From: Brevipalpus yothersi
Taxonomy: Eukaryota > Arthropoda > Arachnida > Trombidiformes > Tenuipalpidae
Direction of reading: 5' to 3'
NCBI GenBank assembly: GCA_003956705.1
Contig: QZCP01000170.1
Location: 62,001 to 126,000 of the forward strand
Length of the DNA: 64,000 nt
The notes under the pieces are model-generated. The model was not told the DNA's origin and made no database searches. It saw only the letters and a program-made list of their open reading frames with translations. Position 1 is the first letter of the stretch. The number at the start of each line of letters is the position of its first letter. Shown one piece after another: positions 1-8,469 of this stretch. The position numbers and the translations under genes were made by a program.

Positions 1-1109
1 CAAGGAAATGAATCCATGAGAAAATTCATTCTCATAATTAAGGTAATAGGGAGACTCTCTCGACTCACTCAGATTGCTCTATGCTCAAGGTCTAAAAAGG
101 TATTGTAATCAATCAAAAAGAGACAGTTCACAAGAACTTCTTTACTTGTTCTTTTCAATTATTCAAATCCACGGTGAACTCGATCTTTGTCTCATTACCT
201 TTGTCTAACATATATATTAAACCAATATATCATCGTCAAGTCTTACTTGAATCTAAATCACTGAATTACTTTCAAATTAATGATTCCGTTTTGGGCTCAA
301 AAATTTAGTGAATAACAGTATTTTCAACCGATTTAGCTTCCGCCAAACTGTTTCGAGTAGGTTTTGGTTTGAGCCCAAAATACCTCTCGATAATCTGATT
401 AGTGAGATGTTAAGACTTGATGCCGGGAAAATTATTTGCGGTTACTAACAACTTGAAGGCTATCGTATTTTCTATTCATTCATATATTTGCCCTCACTGG
501 TGATCAAGAGCCCTAGCAACAACTTGAAGGTCATCATTTCTAAATTTAAAACTTCGGTCTCTTTCATTATCATTATCCTGCTCATGTCGCCCCCAGTAAT
601 GGATTCAAAGTTTCACTATGGCCTATAAAACTGAGAAAACTCACTCAATAACAATTCGATTCTAGTTTCATGATAATCACACGTTTTACAATTGGACCCG
701 AAGACATCAGCTGTAATCCGAGAAAATAAATATGAAATTGGACAGTTGAGGCTTGAGTTCCGTTTTAAATTCAGTGGAGTTTACGATTTTAATTTTAATA
801 ATATGACTGAGACTGATTAAACGGAATCATGTGAGAGATAGCAACATATGATGAGTGGCCTTTCAACTAGAGAATCCACTCTTCATCTCCTGTTTCTCGT
901 ATGAAGTAGATCAAAAATTTACTCACTCTCTAGTACTCCCTATTCAGGAGTAAATATCGATCCAAGAAACTTACCCAACAGAGAGCAATGAATCCAATAA
1001 GAGAGACTGATGGATAGAGACCGATGACTGTCAATCTAGTCAAGAATATCAAAATTCTCACAGAACATCGGCCACAATTCTCAAAAACTGAGTTAAGATT
1101 CGATGGATA
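1..1109. other. Gene-poor stretch with one inverted repeat
   Basis: I see no supportable gene. The one structured item is a 13-base inverted repeat: TTTTGGGCTCAAA at 289-301 and its exact complement at 368-380, with a 66-base loop. The rest is AT-rich with short interrupted reading frames. If the primer site at 1110-1128 belongs to a minus-strand retroelement, this stretch would be its 5' internal region, but no gag-like ORF is visible here. Confidence 0.5.
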
Positions 1110-1128
1110 ACTATCCTCACACGGGGCA
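1110..1128 (-). other. Primer-binding-site-like sequence (tRNA-Met type)
   Basis: On the plus strand this reads ATCCTCACACGGGGCACCA. From memory that matches the 3' end of elongator tRNA-Met including the added CCA. Read on the minus strand it starts TGGTGCCCCGTG, the usual form of an LTR-element primer-binding site. A tRNA gene is unlikely, because eukaryotic genes do not encode CCA and the upstream sequence has no cloverleaf. The Ty3/gypsy element at 13.58 kb has the same 13-base core. It probably marks a decayed or truncated relative, with its LTR at higher coordinates. Confidence 0.5.
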
Positions 1129-1558
1129 CCAAATGGAAGTGAGAATTTCAACTTGTTCCTCTCCGCTCAATGAAGTTAAGATGATGAGTGTTATTTTGTG
1201 AATCATCTCTCAGTAACTATACAGAGAGAGAGAGGAAAAGAGTAACAGAGTGAGCGAGAGAGAACACATTTAAGCCATCACCATTAAATGTTAAGAAAAC
1301 ATTCCTCCAGTAAACATTCAATTTCTTAATCCCGAGAGAAATTTGCTATTCAAACAAGAAGGAAACAAGCGATGAAGAAAATCCATTCAAGAAAAGCATA
1401 AATTGTCATAAGGTATAATTCAGCTAATGTCCACCCTCACCGGAAGAACCCACGCTTCTAGATAGCATTCATGACAATTTTCCACTCAGGGAACATTATT
1501 AATCAATAGCTGACGTTCCGACGATTTTTCTCGCGGAAAAGTGAAAATTCCCGTCAAA

Positions 1559-1717
1559 AGGTGGCACCGCTACACTGAAAATCCTTCCCTATAGATGGAG
1601 ATAGTTTCTTTCCTCTCTGCTAGGTGGCGCCACTGCATTAGCCTGATTCTTAGTTTTGCCCCCAGGTGGCGCTGATTTCTTTTCAATTTTAGTTTCTTCT
1701 CACCGCCAGGTGGCACC
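1559..1717 (+). promoter_or_regulatory. Cluster of four CTCF-like AGGTGGC motifs
   Basis: Four near-identical decamers lie in about 160 bases, all in the same orientation: AGGTGGCACC at 1559-1568, AGGTGGCGCC at 1622-1631, AGGTGGCGCT at 1664-1673 and AGGTGGCACC at 1708-1717. Two are preceded by CC, giving a fair match to the CTCF core CCAnnAGGTGGCGCT. The spacing is irregular (63, 42 and 44 bases) and the sequence between motifs differs, so this is not a simple satellite. A cluster of insulator or transcription-factor sites is the best reading. Binding is inferred. Confidence 0.45.
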
Positions 1718-1745
1718 ACTGTCACGACCACACCCTAATCTATAA

Positions 1746-1821
1746 CGCGATCTGTGTCTCGCCTTTATCAAGAACCGCGATCTCTAATCAAACCCGCGAT
1801 TTCTTATCAGTCCCGCGATCT
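1746..1821 (+). promoter_or_regulatory. Four CGCGAT motifs directly after the AGGTGGC cluster
   Basis: CGCGATCT or CGCGATTT occurs at 1746, 1776, 1795 and 1814 (spacing 30, 19 and 19), in the same orientation and mostly preceded by CC. CpG-containing words are rare in the surrounding AT-rich DNA, so four copies in 76 bases stand out. With the adjacent AGGTGGC motifs this looks like a compact regulatory or boundary element. No factor is assigned. Confidence 0.4.
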
Positions 1822-2065
1822 ATCAAGCGCGTACATCAAATTCAATTCCAATCGCATAATCGTAACTTGAATAACAATAGCATGGTACACATACAACTCC
1901 ATTCACTCGGAGATTGTATGGAAAAAATAATATTGAAAGCTCATGCAATCATAATGGCTTATCCAAGAATCTCAGAAAATCCCCGTGGAAAGAATCACTT
2001 AAAGAATCTCAACAAATCGAATTGATAGATTCCCGGTTGAGAGAATCTCCAAAACCCGGTGAATT

Positions 2066-2067
2066 AG

Positions 2068-2102
<35 letters not shown>

Positions 2103-2103
2103 T
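2066..2103. repeat. (AAT)n microsatellite
   Basis: Twelve or so uninterrupted AAT/ATA triplets. They would encode poly-Asn in a short plus-strand frame that has no ATG, and I do not accept that frame as a gene. Confidence 0.9.
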
Positions 2104-2813
2104 ACAATGATAATAATAGGAGCAGAATTCAAGAATTCAATATATATAAACTCCGAAAAAGATATCCAGTTTCCGGTCCTACCAGATGCACCAAATGATG
2201 GTCAGATTCTGACTGAAGTTTATTCGGGTTTTTTCAAGTAATTTAGATTCATGTTTACTTTGCGGGAAGAAGGGTTAAATTTAGCCCTGCACTCTGCACA
2301 CTTCTTGAGCGAGCTGTTTTTTCTTCTCTCTTTTCTTCTCGCGAGAAATATATTCGATTCATACTCAGTTTTCATATCGATCACAGAGCAAAGACGTCAT
2401 CCTCGATGGTGTTTTTTGATTCATCGATCAAAATTCCTTCAATATGTAGCAGATTGATAGGGCTACAATACACAAAAGTACGATACTTTTTTTATTCACA
2501 ACATTCCACTCTCCTGAACACCTTTAGACTTTAGCTGTGTGAGATTTGAAATTCATTCTCTTCACAATTATGTTCTGATAATCTAGTCTAAGGTTTTCTT
2601 CCACAAGTCCTCTGTTGCTGCATTGCTGTGGTTGTTTTTACCTAAACTTGGAAAATTTTCTTGTATGGTTTACTTCTGATTTTTCCTGTTCATTCGCAAT
2701 CGTAAATTAATATAGAGGCTATTGAGCTGATTTATTCGATCAGAAGTTCATTGCACGCTCCTCTTCTGCCCTCACATGATGTTTGTGTGTGTCTCCACAT
2801 AGCAAAATTTAAT

Positions 2814-3251
2814 ATGTTAAAGAATGGAATCGATCTACCATGTCCAAGAGATTATGTAAGAATCATGATCCAAATTTGGTATGGCCAACAAATTCAGCTT
2901 ACCGATGATGTGATTAATTTTATTCTATATCAAGAAGAAGCCCTCCTCTCTGCTGAGAAACATCATTACCCTTTCTTCGTGAGTTATGTAGACCCCAAAT
3001 ATTTCCTTCATACTCACTACTGGTTGAGCCAATTGTCATTGAGCCAAGAACATTCATTCAGCTTTACTTTTAACACTCAGGAGGGAAAAATTGAACATCT
3101 AGAATATTATCCTTTTAGTATTTCGATGGTAGAAGATGATGAACGGTATATGTTTATGAGAAAGCAGTTTGTAGACAAAGTCACTGGCTTCATCAAAAAA
3201 TTTTCCAAATCAGAAAGCTCTAACAAAAAATGCAAGAAAAGAAAAATTTAG
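2814..3251 (+). CDS. Unrecognised 145-aa protein with basic C-terminus
   Basis: This open frame from ATG at 2814 has protein-like composition with aromatic and acidic stretches. It ends in a Lys/Ser-rich tail (KKCKKRKI) that could be a nuclear localisation signal. The frame is open further upstream and passes a good acceptor (a pyrimidine run ending in CACATAG at about 2802), so an upstream exon is possible. I do not recognise the family. The segment around residues 95-115 (HSFSFTFNTQEGKIEHLEYY) vaguely resembles a fragment near 42.6 kb, but too weakly to rely on. It could be a chance ORF. Confidence 0.35.
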   Translation: MLKNGIDLPCPRDYVRIMIQIWYGQQIQLTDDVINFILYQEEALLSAEKHHYPFFVSYVDPKYFLHTHYWLSQLSLSQEHSFSFTFNTQEGKIEHLEYYPFSISMVEDDERYMFMRKQFVDKVTGFIKKFSKSESSNKKCKKRKI

Positions 3252-4540
3252 TCCACATAACTTTTATTCTCAATGCTAATGGACATAGCCTCTTCTATCC
3301 ACTCCATCAGCCATTGGAGTTCACGATGACCTCTGAATTACTCGTCCATCAACAGGTCTTTAGGATAGATAGATAGAAGATTCGCATGAACATGTTCTAT
3401 GTGCTAAACTTACTCTCAGGTCGATTTCACCGAAATTTCCCTTCGGATACTCTATCCCTATTTTGAATCGCATCTTTAGAGATTATTATAAGTGAAAAAT
3501 TTTTTTATTAACTTGGTGATATGATATTTTGAACTATCATACTTGTCAATCAAGTGAAAAAGGCCGAGCAAAAATTGTTTACATCTTTTTTCGGAACGCC
3601 ATTCCACTATTTCCCATAACTTGTGCACATTCAAGATAATTCATGCCAGAGTGCTGTGCTTTTTTGAGGACTATTAATTTTCTCATTTCCCTGTTTTATT
3701 CACCTTGAAAAAAAATCATAAAATTCACTCATTTTTGTTCTGAAGATTCATTCTAGAGATTAAACTCGCACCTGAGAAGCCATACTCTGAAATGGGGACT
3801 CTTGAGCATCTCATAGTCTCAGAATGTGTATCATGGAGTCTGAAACCCAAATAAAATGAACCAAACTCTCTTATTTATTTCTTTTTTTCCAATTGACCTA
3901 TACTATATTGATTTTTGTTATACTTTTTCTTTTTTCGAGAATCACATATACACCCTAGAAATTTTGCCAGAAATTTTCTGCCAAAAATCTCCAAAAGCCC
4001 CAAAATAGCTGACTGGACTGTTTTCCCGCACTGATGGATTAACCCAGTAGAACAACATTTAGATCCTATCTCTCTTTCTCTCTCTCTCTTTGTTTCTCTC
4101 CTATTACTATTTCTTGGTTTCCTGAATATGTGCCGGTAAGACTATGCTTAATCTTTGTACATGTGTTGCATAATTTTGGAGTAAAATTTGATTAAATTCT
4201 TTATGATTAGAATTCAAATGGTGATGCTTGCTTATTGGGAATGACCAATCCTTAGTTCAGTCGACATTGGAGTACCCAAAGTATCCAACAAACCAACAAA
4301 CTTTTCAACCATATTCCACTTTATCAAATTCTGAACGGCAGCCAACTGACTCTCTACCTGATGATGCTTCTTTATACATACATATGTGTACATTGGTATG
4401 TAACACACATTGTCACACATCGTATAATTTCACTTTTTTATTCGTTTTTAACGGTCAGAGGCTATTATCTTTCTTAATACTAGTGGAGAAGGCCTGTTAT
4501 ATCGGCCAAAACCTAGATGGATAAAACTCGACAAAATTTT
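3252..4540. other. No gene seen
   Basis: AT-rich DNA with a short (TC)n run near 4070-4095 and only short overlapping frames. I see no splice-consistent coding sequence. Confidence 0.5.
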
Positions 4541-4544
4541 GAAC

Positions 4545-4830
4545 TATTTTTCTCTCTCTTCCTTTTTCTTGGTCTCTCTCTTTTTCTTCCTCTTTCTTGG
4601 TCTCTCTCTTTCTCTCTCTTTTCCGCGGTCTCTCTTTCTTTCTTTCCCTCTGTTTCTCTCTGTCTTTCTGTCTCTCTTCCTCTTTCTTTCTCTTTCTTGG
4701 TCTTTCTCTCTGTCTCGCTGTCTCTCTCTTTCTTTCTCCCTCTTCCTTTCTGTATCTCTCTCTCTTTTTCGGTCTTTCTCTTTCTCTTTCTCTCTCTCAG
4801 TCTCTTTTTCTCACTTTCTGTCTCTCTGAT
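4545..4830 (+). repeat. Long polypyrimidine low-complexity tract (TTTCTCTC-type)
   Basis: About 285 bases are almost purely C/T on the plus strand, as degenerate TCTCTCTTTC units with scattered GG interruptions (TTGGTCTCTC). All frames on both strands stay open because of the composition, giving Ser/Leu/Phe-rich or Arg/Glu/Lys-rich pseudo-proteins. It is simple sequence. Mirror symmetry in a purine/pyrimidine tract this long could allow triplex (H-DNA) formation. Confidence 0.85.
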
Positions 4831-5190
4831 CACCGAATCCTACCGCAGCGATGGATTGCTCATTAGCTCTTTCAATTTCGTTAGTGGACCTTGCTGCGGC
4901 GTCGTATTGTTATCTTTATAATTTTTAGATATATGATATATTTCTCATCACCAAACAGGACCCTCCTTGGAGTGGAGATTCTTCCACATATTGCGATAGG
5001 AAAAGAATCAACAGCCAGTACAGCATTGTTTGCAAAAAACGTTGGATAAGTAATAATCTCAAGACAAGAGAGGAGCTTGATGAGGAAATTGAGGGATATA
5101 TGAATTAACGAAAAAAAATCACAAACAGAAAAATCAAAACAGAAAAGAAATCTGATCACGTCGACTAAGTCTTATGATTCCATTTTATCN

Positions 5191-5202
5191 ATCCCTCACC
5201 TC
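5191..5202 (-). other. Polypurine tract of the retroelement
   Basis: On the minus strand this reads GAGGTGAGGGAT and is followed directly by the N at 5190. A purine run ending at the 3' LTR boundary is where plus-strand DNA synthesis is primed. Its position just after the exonuclease ORF, and the matching primer site at the other end, set the limits of the element. Confidence 0.6.
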
Positions 5203-5242
5203 AAGATAATATTCATCTTCTGAAAGAACATTAATATTATTT

Positions 5243-7321
5243 TTAGAAAAATTTCCTAAAATAATCAATATCGACATTGTAAGGGCTACGCAACGGAAAA
5301 TCAGCTGGTCTTACTCGATTTTCCAAACTTTCAGGCGAATTCCTCCATCCATACTTTTTGCGTTTGATTGACTTTGGCCAGTCTTTGTATCTTTTTCTAT
5401 ATGCTTCCCAGAGTGCACACATTTGATAATTCGGTGGATAGATAATTGATTGCCAACCATGCGAATAATCCACATTGAACTTACATTTTTCATAGGTTTT
5501 TTCGAACTCATCTCGATCAACATAGTAGAGCATCAGAGTGTAAAACGCATCTTCGATAGCATAGTGATAACCATTTTGGAATATTTTTTGAAAAAGTAAG
5601 AAACTAGCAAGTTGGAGAGCTATTGTATGCAATGCATGCTGAATTCGATAGTAAGATCCAACATCTCGGATCTTATGTTGAATTTGGACGAAATCTGTTT
5701 CCTTAAAGTAAAGAGCTTTTAGGTCTCCAATTTGCCCATGCAATACTATAATATCAGCAGCTAAAAGAATTTCAGCTACTCTTATCCTCACATATCCAAG
5801 TGTATCACCATGTTGACAGGCACGGTAATCCAATCCACTGATACGGTTCCGTTTCTCAGGTTCACAGAGTAAATCTTTGGGCCAATGGATGATTGAATGG
5901 AATAAAATTTTCCCATCACCACCAACGATACCAACTGAACCTGGAACTGTATATATCACACCATTGATTCTGAGAGATTGTCCTTCAATGTCAAGCGCTA
6001 CCACTTGGAGGCTGCTTTTTCGAGATTCATTGATCGCTTTATCGATCATCTTTCTAGCTGGATTCCTGAAATTCACATCAAAATGAGGTGTATATTGGTT
6101 CAAAATCAGGAATTGTCTTTGTTTTTCAGCTTGATGTCTTTTTATCTGGTAATCATCAGGTTTGTTGAGCTTGTACTTGTTACTAGTGATCTTGTTTCTC
6201 AACTTCTTCTTCACAATTGGATCCTCCGCTCTCGCCAATCGATCCATGGCTTCTTTGATTCGATTAAGATAAACTTGCTTCGAAACTTTTTGATGGCCAC
6301 GATTATCACCAATGATCTGTTTAGCTGTAACGATGGAAATTCTTCCATTTTCCGTTTCCTTCATTCCTTCTACATTAGGATTCAAGCTACAGCATGATGT
6401 TGGTTTCCATTTTCTTGGTAGACACGCAATAGGTAAAAAATTAGCACCACCGATGCTGACAGCATTTTGCTGCAGAGCACAATCGATCAGATTAGTTTTC
6501 TGATTGTTGGTAAAAGAATTGCTACCAAATTTCAATTTATCGGAACTAGGAGGTAAAAATAGAGGGTGATTATCCTTATCCCAATCATCATCATGATCAT
6601 TTTCCTCCTCAGTACACTGGACTGGAGGTAGATCGAACTTTTCCACTTCCTCCATCATCTTTGAATACTCTTTTGTCATCTTATCCAAATCAACATTCAC
6701 TAATTTCGTGAATGAAGTGACAACATTGATATTAACATATCGTTGTTGCTTACAATTTTTCATGTGATCGATTGCTTGATCTCTGGTTCCAGAAAAATCA
6801 CACTTTCGATTGCATCCAAAACGAATGTTGTCCAGGAAAGCAACTTCCCCAAATGTTTGTTCAACATTTAACCTGCCACTTTCCATACTACTACCACATC
6901 GAGGCATGAGACATGTGAACTTGAAATTTCCATTAAGGTTCGGTGGTTGATGATTCACACCTTTTCGCAAATTAAATTCACATACATTCGCTTTCGCAAT
7001 GAAAACTGAACATCCTAAACAGTATTGTGTTTGGCATGAATCACATTTTCTTGGAACATAAGGTATATGATGACATAGAAAGCAATCGTGTTCCATCTCA
7101 AGTTTACCGATGATGAGTTGACTTGATCCCTCAAACACATCACATCTTTCTGGATCACACCCAATGTTTATACTCATGAGACCACCTAGCACTGAAGCCT
7201 GTGGACGAACGCCCACTTTCTTCATCATCTCTGTGATATAAATCATTAGTATTTTAATCTCATCTCTCAGGTTGAGATGATCGAATCGATTGCCGAAAAT
7301 TTGGTTGAATCGTGTGCTCAT
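5243..7321 (-). CDS. RING/TRAF-like zinc protein with DEDDh exonuclease domain (third ORF of the retroelement)
   Basis: A 692-residue single-exon ORF. Residues about 79-125 hold a RING-like CxxC...CxxC...CxxC ligand series. Residues about 160-190 hold a TRAF-type finger (GCNRKCDFSG...H...C). A basic linker follows. Residues about 440-600 are a DEDD exonuclease of the REXO/ISG20 kind: ALDIEG gives the first Asp (about 444) and Glu, HGQIGDLKAL gives the second Asp (about 530), and HYAIEDAF is the HxAxxD motif of the DEDDh subclass (His about 586, Asp about 591). Such enzymes remove nucleotides 3' to 5'. It lies between pol and the polypurine tract on the element's own strand, so it is probably carried by the element. 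A captured host gene or a nested host gene are the alternatives. The ATG at 7321 is the first in frame. Confidence 0.7.
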   Translation of the reverse strand: MSTRFNQIFGNRFDHLNLRDEIKILMIYITEMMKKVGVRPQASVLGGLMSINIGCDPERCDVFEGSSQLIIGKLEMEHDCFLCHHIPYVPRKCDSCQTQYCLGCSVFIAKANVCEFNLRKGVNHQPPNLNGNFKFTCLMPRCGSSMESGRLNVEQTFGEVAFLDNIRFGCNRKCDFSGTRDQAIDHMKNCKQQRYVNINVVTSFTKLVNVDLDKMTKEYSKMMEEVEKFDLPPVQCTEEENDHDDDWDKDNHPLFLPPSSDKLKFGSNSFTNNQKTNLIDCALQQNAVSIGGANFLPIACLPRKWKPTSCCSLNPNVEGMKETENGRISIVTAKQIIGDNRGHQKVSKQVYLNRIKEAMDRLARAEDPIVKKKLRNKITSNKYKLNKPDDYQIKRHQAEKQRQFLILNQYTPHFDVNFRNPARKMIDKAINESRKSSLQVVALDIEGQSLRINGVIYTVPGSVGIVGGDGKILFHSIIHWPKDLLCEPEKRNRISGLDYRACQHGDTLGYVRIRVAEILLAADIIVLHGQIGDLKALYFKETDFVQIQHKIRDVGSYYRIQHALHTIALQLASFLLFQKIFQNGYHYAIEDAFYTLMLYYVDRDEFEKTYEKCKFNVDYSHGWQSIIYPPNYQMCALWEAYRKRYKDWPKSIKRKKYGWRNSPESLENRVRPADFPLRSPYNVDIDYFRKFF

Positions 7322-8469
7322 GTTGATTTCACTTTTCGAACACTTCCACTTGGTGGTCGTTCACATATGATCAGTTTTCCAATATAAGGTGATATTGATC
7401 GATTGTTTATGACAAAATTTCAAACCAAAAATGTGGCTAAAAGTTCACAATCATGTGTGTGAAACAAATATCAACTTTTGAAGTTAAGATCATGTATGAA
7501 AACGAAGCAAAATTTTGATGATACTAAACAAGATAGTCTAATGAATGAGTTCCAGTTATCATGAATATTAAAATGTCCACTTAATGTCGGAGAGCTAAAC
7601 AGTTAGGGAAGCAAGATAATAATTTTTCACTAGGATTTACCATATCCAAAGAAGAGAGAAAAGAAATATGATGGGATATGGAGATGTTGAAACGGATAGT
7701 GTTTCAGATGAACATCCTTATCATCCACAACTTTTTGCTCACATGAAGTTCATTTACTGGATATTGCTTAGACTAAGATGAAAATTGAGAGACCAAAGCG
7801 TTGTGTTAGTCTATCTCATACCGTAAACAATTTTCTCTGATCCATAATCATCAATAATACATGAAATTCAAGAAGAAAATAAGTTCATTACAGTTTGGTT
7901 ACGATGAAATTATCAGCAAAAGATTCTGAACACTTTTATATTAGAAGAATTAGATCAATCCAAGACACCTCCACTTGGTGGTTGTCTCTGTTTTCTTCAT
8001 CAAGTTTTTTTCTGGAGATCACTTTGAACATCTATTCTTGATTCGGATATTTAGCGAAAATGAACACTTTTCTTCTGAAGGAAATTGTATGAATTCTCTG
8101 GCTTCCAAAATGAAGAGAAATTCAATTGTTTAGAAGCACATTCAAACTTCAATTTTCACTAGTTTCATGTATACATTTGAGGCAAATAATTCTAATTGAT
8201 CCAAGAAACTGATCATCCAGAGTAGAATAATTGAATAGTATTATAATAATAGAGAATAATAATAATAAGAACTGATGAATATATTAACTATGAACTTTGC
8301 TGAAAGGAATCTAACAAAACTTCTCAGTTCAACCGTTTTCCATCATTCAAAACTCAAATTCCAAACCGTCATTCTTAGTCCAGCTGTTTTTCCTCAACGG
8401 GAAAAATTTGAAAACTAAACTGATAGCAGCGCTCCTTATTCAGTAAGCAAAGTTCTGTTTTTCTTTTCG
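7322..8469. other. Intergenic spacer between pol and the exonuclease ORF, with a repeated CCAAGTGG motif
   Basis: No ORF of note. On the minus strand CACCAAGTGGAAGTGTT lies just upstream of the exonuclease ATG (around 7335-7352), and CACCAAGTGGAGGTGTC lies near 7965-7985. A related CTCCAAGTGGTGTTGC lies just upstream of the gag ATG (around 13508-13525). Three copies at comparable places could be splice signals or start-proximal elements that express the downstream ORF. I cannot tell which. Confidence 0.4.

Noticed and set aside
1108..1128. A tRNA-Met gene
   Set aside because: Only the 3' end plus CCA is present; no cloverleaf upstream, and eukaryotic genes do not encode CCA.
1914..2198. 94-codon frame with a poly-Asn run
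   Set aside because: It has no ATG start, and the Asn run is the AAT microsatellite.
4513..4921. Overlapping long frames on both strands in the C/T-rich tract
   Set aside because: All frames are open because of simple-sequence composition; the products are low-complexity Ser/Leu/Phe or Arg/Glu/Lys runs.
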